A stretch of 64,000 bases of DNA from CAVTWS01 sp963738445 (GTDB lineage Bacteria; Actinomycetota; Acidimicrobiia; Acidimicrobiales; SHLQ01), in the NCBI GenBank assembly GCA_963738445.1, contig CAVTWS010000018.1, positions 248,001-312,000 on the forward strand, read 5' to 3'. A program made the position numbers and the translations under genes. Positions 20,140 through 28,013 of the stretch are shown here, one piece after another. Under the pieces are notes generated by a model. It searched no databases and was not told the origin of the DNA. It saw only the letters and a list, made by a program, of their open reading frames with translations. Every line of letters starts with the position of its first letter. The stretch's first letter is position 1.

Positions 20140-21648
20140 ATGCTCCGGAGCCTTCTGCTGACGCGCGCCCGCATGCGGGCCCTCGGCGTGACGCTCGCCG
20201 TGGCGGTCGTCTCGCTCGCCGGAACGCCGATCCCCGCCGCCGGCGCCGACGAGATCGACGATCTCCGGGCCCGCCGGAGCGAGCTCGATGCCCAGATCGC
20301 CACCGCCGACACCGAGCTCGGTGAGCTCGACTCGGTGATCCGGACGAGCAGCGAGGACATCATCCGCAGCACCACGACCCTCGAGCTGACCGCCGACGAG
20401 TACGCCCGCACCGTCGAATCCCGACGACTCCCGGCCGAGCTCCAGCGGGTGGCGGCGATCGAGAGCTACATCCACGGCGATCCCCGGGCCCAGGCGTTCT
20501 TCGAGGAACTGCAAACGCTCGGCAACGACAGCAGCACCGGTGTCCGCCGCCAACTGTTCTCCTCCGTCGTCGACGACGCCACGCAGGAGCTCGACGCCAT
20601 CGACGATGCCCTCGTCGAGCTCGGCGACCGGGTGAACGGGCTCCAGGGCCAACGCACCGAGCAGGAGGCCACGCTGGCCGACGCGCAGGCCCGGCACGCC
20701 GAAGTCACCGCGTCGAGGGCCGTCCTCGTCGCGGAGCGAAACGATGTCGACGAACGCATCGAGTTCCTCGAGTCGCTGGCCAACCGTCCCGTCCTGACCG
20801 GGCTTCCCGGCGTCAATCCGGACCGCCCGGCGCTCGTGGTCAAGATCGACAACGTCGATGCCGCCCGTCCCCAGGCCGGCATCAACCAGGCCGACATCGT
20901 CTACGAGGAGCGGGTCGAGGGCGGGCTGACCCGCTTGGCCGTCGTCTTCCACTCCACCGATGCACCCCGGGTCGGTCCGATCCGGTCGGCCCGCACGACC
21001 GACATCAACCTGCTGGCCAGCCTCGATCGTCCGCTGCTGTCGAGCTCGGGCGCCAACGGCACCACGCGGGGCATGATCGCCGATTCCACGCTGCTCGACA
21101 TCGGGCATCCGGAGGCGCCACGCACCTACTTCAGGGACAGCAGCCGCCAGGCGCCCCACAACCTGTTCTCGACGACCGCCGAGCTCTGGGCCCTCGACGC
21201 AGGCCGCGGCGGTCGGCCCCAGGCGCTGTTCCTCTACCGGGCGCCGGAGCAGCCGCTGCCGTCCTCGGCCCGCGGCGTCAATGGGGTCTCGGTCGAGTTT
21301 CCGAACGTCGGGGTGAGCTACGCCTGGGACGGCGCCGGTTGGTCCCGGACCCAGGGCGGGCGCGTCCATGTCGACGCCGACGGCGTGACCGTCGCCCCGG
21401 AGAACGTCATCGTCCAGTTCGTCGAATACGGCATCAGCCCCGCCGATGCCAACACGCCAGAAGCCATCGTCACCGGTGAAGGCGATGCGTGGATCTTCTC
21501 CGCCGGCAACGTGATCGAGGGTCGCTGGAGCCGGGAGGAACCAACCGACCGCACCGTCTTCACGGACGAGGACGGCGAAGAGATCGCTCTCACCTCGGGC
21601 CGCACGTGGATCGAATTGGCCGAGTCCGGCGGCGCCACCATCCGCTGA
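20140..21648 (+). CDS. Secreted DUF3048 (YerB-like) protein with coiled coil
   Basis: 502 residues. Signal peptide at about 8-36 (VTLAVAVVSLAGTPIPAAGA), then a long coiled coil to about 215 (IDDLRARRSELDAQIATADT). The C-terminal DUF3048 region begins around RPALVVKIDNVDAARPQAGI and includes YEERVEGGLTRL, HSTDAPRVGPIRSARTTD and ending GRTWIELAE. The coiled coil plus extracytoplasmic domain recalls envelope proteins that organise cell-wall hydrolysis, but function is unproven. No lipobox. The ATG is supported by the leaderless -10; an upstream open frame is a shadow of the protease gene. Confidence 0.85.
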   Translation: MLRSLLLTRARMRALGVTLAVAVVSLAGTPIPAAGADEIDDLRARRSELDAQIATADTELGELDSVIRTSSEDIIRSTTTLELTADEYARTVESRRLPAELQRVAAIESYIHGDPRAQAFFEELQTLGNDSSTGVRRQLFSSVVDDATQELDAIDDALVELGDRVNGLQGQRTEQEATLADAQARHAEVTASRAVLVAERNDVDERIEFLESLANRPVLTGLPGVNPDRPALVVKIDNVDAARPQAGINQADIVYEERVEGGLTRLAVVFHSTDAPRVGPIRSARTTDINLLASLDRPLLSSSGANGTTRGMIADSTLLDIGHPEAPRTYFRDSSRQAPHNLFSTTAELWALDAGRGGRPQALFLYRAPEQPLPSSARGVNGVSVEFPNVGVSYAWDGAGWSRTQGGRVHVDADGVTVAPENVIVQFVEYGISPADANTPEAIVTGEGDAWIFSAGNVIEGRWSREEPTDRTVFTDEDGEEIALTSGRTWIELAESGGATIR

Positions 21649-21700
21649 GCCGCCGACCCGGCGATCCCGACCCCGTCCCGGTCCATCGGTGGGTGACCGG

Positions 21701-21706
21701 TAGCGT
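21701..21706 (+). promoter_or_regulatory. -10 element TAGCGT of a leaderless promoter
   Basis: TAGCGT ends 6 bp before the GTG at 21713; no Shine-Dalgarno. Likely drives the RNB ribonuclease and the overlapping kmo gene. Confidence 0.5.
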
Positions 21707-21712
21707 GTCGCC

Positions 21713-23167
21713 GTGCCCAGCAGCCGCATCTCCGCCCGCGTGACCGACCTGAAGGTCGACACCGCCCTCCAACAACTACGCCGCGAGATGGAGCTGCCCA
21801 CCGGTTTCCCCGACGCGGTGCTGGCCGAAGCGGCCGAGGTGGTCTCCCAGGGCCCCGTCCCTCCGCCGGGCGCCGTCGGTGAGCCCATCGACGCCACGGA
21901 CCTGGAGCTGGTGACGATCGATCCGCCCGGATCCCGGGACCTCGATCAGGCCCTCGGCATCGAGCGGCGCGGCACGGGGTACCGCGTGCACTACGCCATC
22001 GCCGATGTGGCGTCGTGGCTGGTTCCCGGCGGAGCGCTCGACACCGAGGCCCGGGCGCGTGGGCTCACCCTCTACCTTCCCGACCAGCGGGTGCCGTTGC
22101 ATCCACCGGTCCTGAGCGAAGGCGCGGCCAGCCTGCTCCCTGCCGTCGATCGGCCCTCGGTGCTGTGGGAGCTCGACCTCGATGCCGACGGCAACGTCGA
22201 ACGAAGCCACGCCCGTCGGGCCACGGTCCGGAGCCGGGAGCTCCTCAGCTATCCCGAGGCCCAGGCCCGAATCGACGCCGGGCACCATCCGATGCTCCAA
22301 CTCCTCCGCGAGGTCGGCGAGCGGCGCGAGGCGATCGAGACGGCGCGGGGCGGCGTGAGCCTGCAGATCCCCGCCCAGGAGGTCCGGGCCGCTCCCGACA
22401 ACGTCCACTACGAGCTCGTCTACGAGTCCACGTTGCCGATCGAAGGCTGGAACGCGGAGATCTCGCTGATGACGGGCATGGCGGCGGCCGAGATCATGAT
22501 CGACGGCGGAGTCGGCATCCTGCGCACCCTGCCACCGCCCGACGACGACACCCTCGCTCGTCTCCGCACGACGGCGAGGGCGCTCGGCATCGGTTGGCCG
22601 GCGGACATGTCCTACGCCGAGCGGTTCTCGACCCTCGACATGAACCGTCCCGGCTCGGTCGCCCTGGCCACCCAGGCGTCACGGGCCATGCGCGGCGCCG
22701 GTTACCTGGCCTTCTCCGCGGCCCCGACGATCCCCGGCGACGACGACTTCCGCCACTGGGCCATCGCGGCCGAGTACGCCCACGTGACCGCACCGCTTCG
22801 TCGCCTCGTCGATCGTTTCGCCACCGAGGCCGTGCTGGCGCTGTGCTCGGGCACTCCGTTGCCGGAGTGGGTGGAGTCCGCGCTTCCCACCATCCCCCGG
22901 CTGATGGACTCGGCCCGACAACGCGAGCGTCAGGTCGAGCGGGGCGTCATCGAGCTCATGGAGGCACTGGTGCTGGAATCGGCGGTCGGCGAGACGTTCG
23001 ATGCCACCGTCACCGGCCTCGACCGGGATCGAGCGCAGGTCACGTTGGCCTCGCCGCCGGTCATCACCGACATGCCCGCGGGCCGTCTCACCCTCGGCGC
23101 GGCCATTCGTGTCGGTGTGGTCTCCGTCGACACGGCGACCCGGCGGATCGTGCTGGACCTCGCGTGA
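21713..23167 (+). CDS. RNB-domain 3'-5' exoribonuclease (RNase II/R family)
   Basis: 484-residue processive exoribonuclease. The RNB core shows TIDPPGSRDLDQAL with the metal-binding Asp residues, YRVHYAIADVASWLVPGG, LPDQRVPLHPPVLSEGAASL and the C-terminal AHVTAPLRRLVDRFATE with substrate-binding Arg residues. There is no clear N-terminal cold-shock domain and the C-terminal S1-like part is short, so this is a compact version like those found in Actinobacteria. GTG start with leaderless -10. The stop overlaps the kmo start as GTGA, so translation is coupled though the functions seem unrelated. Confidence 0.9.
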   Translation: MPSSRISARVTDLKVDTALQQLRREMELPTGFPDAVLAEAAEVVSQGPVPPPGAVGEPIDATDLELVTIDPPGSRDLDQALGIERRGTGYRVHYAIADVASWLVPGGALDTEARARGLTLYLPDQRVPLHPPVLSEGAASLLPAVDRPSVLWELDLDADGNVERSHARRATVRSRELLSYPEAQARIDAGHHPMLQLLREVGERREAIETARGGVSLQIPAQEVRAAPDNVHYELVYESTLPIEGWNAEISLMTGMAAAEIMIDGGVGILRTLPPPDDDTLARLRTTARALGIGWPADMSYAERFSTLDMNRPGSVALATQASRAMRGAGYLAFSAAPTIPGDDDFRHWAIAAEYAHVTAPLRRLVDRFATEAVLALCSGTPLPEWVESALPTIPRLMDSARQRERQVERGVIELMEALVLESAVGETFDATVTGLDRDRAQVTLASPPVITDMPAGRLTLGAAIRVGVVSVDTATRRIVLDLA

Positions 23168-24528
23168 CCGAGGCCCGGCCCGTCGAACGGGTCGCGGTCA
23201 TCGGGGCGGGCCTCACCGGCTGCCTGCTGGCCGCCCGACTGGCGGACCGGGGCGTGGCCGTCGACCTGTTCGAACGGCGACGGGACCCTCGCGACGGCGA
23301 ACCCTACGAGGGCCGATCGATCAACCTGGCGCTGTCGACCCGGGGGCTCGACGCCCTCGATCGCCTCGGGATCGGAGACGAGCTCCGCGCCAGCGCTGTG
23401 CCGGTGCGGGGACGGATGATCCACCACCGCGGTGGGGAGACGTCGTTCCAGCCCTACAGCACCAACCCCGCGAACCACCTGTGGTCGGTGAACCGCGACC
23501 GCCTGAACCTGGTCGTCCTCGAAGCGGCGACCCGGCATTCGGGAGTCACCGTCCACTTCGGGCACCGCCTCGACGACGTAGCGATGCCCACCCGACCCGA
23601 CCAACCCGTCGAGCTCACGCTCACCCGGGAGGGCCCGGCGTCGGCGCCGCGTCAGATGAGAGTCGACGCCCTCTTCGGCGCGGACGGCGCCTACTCGGCC
23701 GTGCGTGCCCGCATGCAACATCTCCGCAACTACGACTACGCCCAGGACCATCTGGAGCACGGCTACAAGGAGCTCCACATCCCGGTCGGCGACGACGCCC
23801 GGCCGCGGCTGCGCACCGACGCCCTCCACATCTGGCCCCGCGGCGATCACATGATGATCGCCCTGGCCAACCCGGACGGCTCGTTCACGTGCACCCTGTT
23901 CTGGCCGTACCACGGCGAGATCGGCTTCGAGAGCATCGACACCGCCGAGGAGGTCGAGCGGGTCTTCGCCGCGACCTTCGCCGACGCCGTTCCGCACATG
24001 CCCACCCTCGTCGACGACTACCTCGCCAACCCGGTCGGTTCCCTGGTGACGGTCCGGTGCGAGCCCTGGAACCACCATCGGGTCCTGATCCTGGGTGACG
24101 CCGCTCACGCCGTCGTCCCCTTCTACGGACAGGGGGCGAACGCGGCGCTCGAGGACGTGACCATCCTGTGCGATGAGCTCGACGTCACGCCCGACGACTG
24201 GAACGACGCGCTGGCCCGCTTCGCCGCCCGTCGGCGCCCGGACACCGATGCCCTCGCCCAGCTCGCGCTCGACAACTTCGTCGAGATGCGGGACCACGTC
24301 GGATCCCGGTGGTTCCTCGCCATCAGGGCCGCCGAACGGCGGCTGCACCGCTGGTGGCCACACCGGGTCGTGCCCCTGTACGAAGCGGTCACCTTCAGCC
24401 GGCTGCCGTACGCCGAAGCCGTATCCCGCAGCGAACGGCAGGACCGCCTGCTGGGCCGGTTGGTGCTGCTCGCCGTCGCCGTGGTGGCCCTCGCGGTCGT
24501 GGCGGTGGTGGCGCTCGTGGTCACGTGA
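23164..24528 (+). CDS. kmo: Kynurenine 3-monooxygenase with C-terminal membrane anchor
   Basis: FAD- and NADPH-dependent hydroxylation of L-kynurenine to 3-hydroxykynurenine. The Rossmann motif VAVIGAGLTGCLLAARLA opens the protein; GRSINLALSTRGLDAL, the substrate-binding HLWSVNRDRLN, and the FAD motif ILGDAAHAVVPFYGQGANAA are intact. The tail ends in a strong hydrophobic stretch (RLVLLAVAVVALAVVAVVAL), a membrane anchor reminiscent of eukaryotic Kmo and absent from many soluble bacterial homologues. 454 residues, normal length. GTG start overlaps the RNB stop. kynA follows 49 bp downstream, fixing the pathway assignment. Confidence 0.94.
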   Translation: MTEARPVERVAVIGAGLTGCLLAARLADRGVAVDLFERRRDPRDGEPYEGRSINLALSTRGLDALDRLGIGDELRASAVPVRGRMIHHRGGETSFQPYSTNPANHLWSVNRDRLNLVVLEAATRHSGVTVHFGHRLDDVAMPTRPDQPVELTLTREGPASAPRQMRVDALFGADGAYSAVRARMQHLRNYDYAQDHLEHGYKELHIPVGDDARPRLRTDALHIWPRGDHMMIALANPDGSFTCTLFWPYHGEIGFESIDTAEEVERVFAATFADAVPHMPTLVDDYLANPVGSLVTVRCEPWNHHRVLILGDAAHAVVPFYGQGANAALEDVTILCDELDVTPDDWNDALARFAARRRPDTDALAQLALDNFVEMRDHVGSRWFLAIRAAERRLHRWWPHRVVPLYEAVTFSRLPYAEAVSRSERQDRLLGRLVLLAVAVVALAVVAVVALVVT

Positions 24529-24577
24529 GCGACGGCCGGGTGGTGCCGGGGCGGGACGCAGGCCAGGATGGTCGCCC

Positions 24578-25366
24578 ATGACGGCCGAGCTGAACTACGC
24601 CGAATACCTTCACCTCGATTCGTTGCTCGACCTCCAGCACCCCCGGTCCGAACCCGCCGAGCACGACGAGACGCTGTTCATCGTGTTCCACCAGATCACC
24701 GAGTTGTGGTTCAAACAACTGCTCCACGAGCTCGACGGGCTGGTGGTCGCGTTCCGGGGCGGCCGCACGTTCGCGGCCACGAGCATCCTCACCCGGGTGC
24801 TGCGGATCATGAAGGCGGTGGTGTCGCAACTCGACATCCTCGAGACGATGACCCCGCTCTCGTTCAACGCGTTCCGCGAACGTCTCGACCGGGCCAGCGG
24901 ACTGCAGTCGATGCAGTTCCGGGAGCTCGAGTGCCTGCTCGGCCACAAGAACGCCGCCCGCCTCGACAGCTACCCCGAGCCGATGCCCGGGCTGGATCGG
25001 GCTCGTGCCCGTCTGGCGGCTCCGAGCGTGGTCGATGCCTTCTACGACTTCCTCGAGCAGCACGAAGTCGCCATCCCGGCCTCGTTGCGTGAACGCGACA
25101 TCACCCTCCCGACCGTGCCCGACCCGGAGGTCCAGGACGGCCTGCTCGACCGCTACCTGGCCGACCGCGAGCTGCGCATCGTGTTCGAGCTCATGACCGA
25201 TGTCGACGAGGCGCTCCAGGAGTGGCGGTACCGGCACGTGAAGCTGGTGGAGCGCACGATCGGCAACAAGCCCGGTTCGGGCGGCACGTCCGGCCTCGAC
25301 TACCTGAAGTCGACCCTGTTCCAACCGGTGTTCCCCGACCTGTGGGCGATAAGGCACCGGCTTTGA
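24578..25366 (+). CDS. kynA: Tryptophan 2,3-dioxygenase
   Basis: Heme enzyme opening the indole ring of L-tryptophan to N-formylkynurenine. 262 residues, all helical as usual for the family. Signature LFIVFHQITELWFKQLLHEL near residue 35-54 contains the active-site His; the proximal heme ligand lies in YRHVKLVERTIG and the loop NKPGSGGTSGLDYL closes over substrate. The ATG giving MTAELNYAEYL fits the family start. Stop overlaps the kynB TTG start. Confidence 0.96.
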   Translation: MTAELNYAEYLHLDSLLDLQHPRSEPAEHDETLFIVFHQITELWFKQLLHELDGLVVAFRGGRTFAATSILTRVLRIMKAVVSQLDILETMTPLSFNAFRERLDRASGLQSMQFRELECLLGHKNAARLDSYPEPMPGLDRARARLAAPSVVDAFYDFLEQHEVAIPASLRERDITLPTVPDPEVQDGLLDRYLADRELRIVFELMTDVDEALQEWRYRHVKLVERTIGNKPGSGGTSGLDYLKSTLFQPVFPDLWAIRHRL

Positions 25367-26004
25367 GCAGAGCGAGCACGCCCCGGATCATCGACATCAG
25401 TCCAGCGGTCCACCCGGGTATCGGCGTGTGGCCGGGCGACACGCCCCTCCGTCGCGATGTGCTGGCCGACCTCGCCCACGGCGACAACCTCACGCTGTCG
25501 GCGCTGCACAGCACCGTGCACCTGGGCGCCCATGCCGACGGACCGAACCACACGGTCGCCGGTCAGCCGTCGATCGCCGAGGTCGACCTGGCGCCGTACC
25601 TGGGACCGTGCCAGGTGATCCGGGTCGACATCGGGAGAGGCGAACGCATCAGTGTCGATCACCTGCGCGTCGAGGTGACCGCGCCACGGATCCTCCTGGC
25701 CACCGGCACGTATCCGGACCCCGACCAGTTCACGACGGACTTCGCCGCGCTCGCTCCGGCGCTCGTCGAGCACCTGGCGGACTCGGGCGTCACCCTGATC
25801 GGGATCGACACCCCCAGCGTGGATCTGTTCGAGAGCACGGACCTGCCCACGCACGCCACGCTGGTGCGGCTCGGCGTGCGTTGGTTGGAAGGCATCGTGC
25901 TCGCGCACGTCGAGCCTGGGCGCTACGACCTCGTGGCCCTCCCGCTGCGCCTCGTGGGTTTCGAAGCCAGCCCGGTTCGCGCCGTCCTCGTGAAACTCGA
26001 TTGA
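25363..26004 (+). CDS. kynB: Kynurenine formamidase (cyclase family)
   Basis: Hydrolyses N-formylkynurenine to kynurenine and formate. The metal site HLGAHADGPNH (HxxxHxD) near residue 50 and the family opening IIDISPAVHPGIGVWPGDTP are present, with LIGIDTPSVDLFESTDLPTH and GIVLAHVEPGRYDLVALPLR later. A TTG start overlapping the kynA stop as TTGA gives 213 residues, the normal KynB length; no ATG or GTG in the right place exists. With Kmo and KynA this gives three consecutive pathway steps. kynU and haao for NAD synthesis are not in this window. Confidence 0.93.
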   Translation: MSRASTPRIIDISPAVHPGIGVWPGDTPLRRDVLADLAHGDNLTLSALHSTVHLGAHADGPNHTVAGQPSIAEVDLAPYLGPCQVIRVDIGRGERISVDHLRVEVTAPRILLATGTYPDPDQFTTDFAALAPALVEHLADSGVTLIGIDTPSVDLFESTDLPTHATLVRLGVRWLEGIVLAHVEPGRYDLVALPLRLVGFEASPVRAVLVKLD

Positions 26005-26040
26005 CGCACGCGGCGATCCGCCCCACGATCGTCGAGCCGG

Positions 26041-26456
26041 CACGTCCTCCACGATGGTGGCGCGAGCGCTCGCCACGTCGCCCTCATGCCCGACGCCCAC
26101 GTCGGCCTCGGGGCCACGGTCGGGTCGGTCATCCCCACCCGCGGTGCCGTCATACCGGCCGCGGTCGGAGTCGACATCGGCTGCGGCATGATCGCCGCCG
26201 AGCTCGATCTCGTCGACCACCAACTCCCCGATACCCTCGAACCGCTCCTGCGCCGTCTACAACGCTCGGTGCCCGCGGGCGTCGGACAGGGGCACGAGCA
26301 CGTGGCCCGCGCCGCCGATCGCCGCCGATCTGCAACTCCGGCTGGAGGACCCTGACCTGGCGTACTTCCGACATCGAGCAGGTGATGGCCGACCAGGCGG
26401 ACCTCATGGAGATCGTCCACACCCTGCACCAGGTGCTCAACTACAAGGGCACGTGA
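26041..26456 (+). pseudogene. rtcB: Decayed RtcB RNA ligase remnant
   Basis: RtcB is a Mn/GTP-dependent RNA ligase of about 390-480 residues. Only scraps remain. The metal-site segment ARHVALMPDAHVGLGATVGS through AAVGVDIGCGMIAAELDL runs to about 26300. In a different frame a fragment of the middle, LQLRLEDPDLAYF, follows, and in a third the extreme C-terminus SDIEQVMADQADLMEIVHTL to VLNYKGT. Most of the enzyme, including the guanylylated His region, is deleted, and no proper N-terminus is present after the kynB stop. Unlike the other broken genes here, this shows true deletions, so it is a real pseudogene or a mis-assembly. Confidence 0.75.
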
Positions 26457-26465
26457 CGCGACCGG

Positions 26466-27396
26466 TCAGGCGAACATGTCGGCCGCGCACTCGCCGGACT
26501 CGGTGCGGGTGAGGATCTCGACCCCGTCGTCGGTGACCGCCACCATGTGCTCGAACTGCGCGGAACGGCGGCCGTCGACGGTGGCCGCGGTCCAGTCGTC
26601 GTCCCAGACGTAGAGGGCCGGCGACCCGAGGGTGAGCATCGGTTCGATGGTGAAGGTCATCGCCGATTCGAGGCGGGTGGTGGCCCAGCGATCGTAGTAG
26701 TGCGGGATCTGGAGCGCGGTGTGGAACTCGGTGCTGATGCCGTGCCCGATGAACTCGCGCACCACGCCGAGATGATGTTGCGACGCGTGCGATTCGATGG
26801 CCCGTCCGATGGCGCTGATGGGTGCGCCGGGCCGCACGGCCGCGATCCCGGCGTACATCGACGCGCACGTCTCCGTGACGAGCATGATCGAGGCGTCGTC
26901 GACGTCTCCCACGAGGAAGGTGGCCGACGTATCGCCGTGCACCCCTTCGAGGTAGATCGTGACGTCGATGTTGACGATGTCGCCATCGGCCAGGGGCCGG
27001 CTGTCCGGGATCCCGTGGCAGATGATCTCGTTCACCGAGGTGCAGACCGATTTCGGGAAGCCGCGATAGTTGAGGGGACTCGGGTACCCGCCACGGTCGA
27101 TGGTGAGCTGATGGACGACGGAGTCGATGTGATCGGTGGTGACACCCGGCTGCACCAACGGCGCCGGCCTGGAGGAGGATCTCCGCGGCGGCGATCCCGG
27201 CCCGGCGCATGCGGACCAACTCGTCCGTTGTCCGCACCGCGCTCGACTCCGAGCGACCCGGATCACCGGTGAGCGCGTACGGAGGGCGGGGAACCTGCCG
27301 GGGGACCGGGCGCATGGCGCTCTGGATACCCGGACGCACTGGGGGCAGCGACGGCGCCGGGAGGGTTGCGGTCGACTGTCGCTTGCGTCTCACCAT
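26466..27396 (-). CDS. map: Type I methionine aminopeptidase, one +1 frame break
   Basis: Removes the initiator Met from nascent proteins. Metal ligands are in NIDVTIYLEGVHGDTSAT, the His in FIGHGISTEFH, and the Glu residues in FTIEPMLTL and AQFEHMVAVT. The N-terminal extension has the Pro-rich pattern LPAPSLPPVRPGI and RPVPRQVPRPPY, like the mycobacterial MapB type that may dock on the ribosome. The frame breaks at 27159-27162: AAEILLQAGA must join LVQPGVTTDHID, which needs removal of one base; the product is then 309 residues. Essential in bacteria, so an active gene is expected here unless a second copy exists elsewhere. Confidence 0.9.
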
Positions 27397-27442
27397 CGAA
27401 GCCTCCGGGCTCTGTCCGCCACCCCCGAGAGGACCACTGCGC

Positions 27443-27898
27443 TCAGCGCAGGTAGCGGGACACGCTCTCAACGATACAAGCCGGTTTGGAGCCGCCCTCG
27501 ATCTCCACGGTGATGGTGACGACGGACTGCACCCCGCCGGCCACCTCCTCCACCGACGTGAGCACGGCCCCGGCCCGCAAGCGGGAACCGACCGGAACCG
27601 GCGCCGGGAATCGCACCTTGTTGACCCCGTAGTTGATACCCATCGACGCCCCCTGCACGTCGATGATCTGCGGGAGGAACAGGTTCGTGAGTGACAGGGT
27701 CAGGTACCCGTGGGCGATCGTGCCTCCGAAGGGCCCTTCGGCGGCGAGGACCGGATCGACATGGATCCACTGGTGATCACCCGTGGCATCGGCGAAGAGG
27801 TCGATGCGAGGCTGATCGATCAGGACCCAGTCGCTGTATCCCAGGTGCGTACCGACGGCACCAGCGAGCTCGTCGGGGGTGGTGAACACCGTCGCCAT
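27443..27898 (-). CDS. MaoC-family (R)-specific enoyl-CoA hydratase-like protein
   Basis: Hot-dog-fold dehydratase of 151 residues acting on enoyl-CoA-type thioesters. The hydratase motif is FADATGDHQWIHVDP (catalytic Asp and His) followed by GPFGGTIAHGYLTLSL, typical of the NodN/MaoC group. The ATG giving MATVFTTPDEL is supported by a GAGGAG Shine-Dalgarno just upstream; the longer open frame is not protein-like. Single gene between map and the diguanylate cyclase gene on the same strand. Confidence 0.9.
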   Translation of the reverse strand: MATVFTTPDELAGAVGTHLGYSDWVLIDQPRIDLFADATGDHQWIHVDPVLAAEGPFGGTIAHGYLTLSLTNLFLPQIIDVQGASMGINYGVNKVRFPAPVPVGSRLRAGAVLTSVEEVAGGVQSVVTITVEIEGGSKPACIVESVSRYLR

Positions 27899-28013
27899 CG
27901 TGATTCTCCTCGGGAGCCGCGCCGGGTATCGGGCACGAGCGGTCCCGCCGATGATGCCAAAGGAACGGGTGCGGAGGCACCACCGCCGTGGTGAACCCCC
28001 GGCCAAGCGCGGA

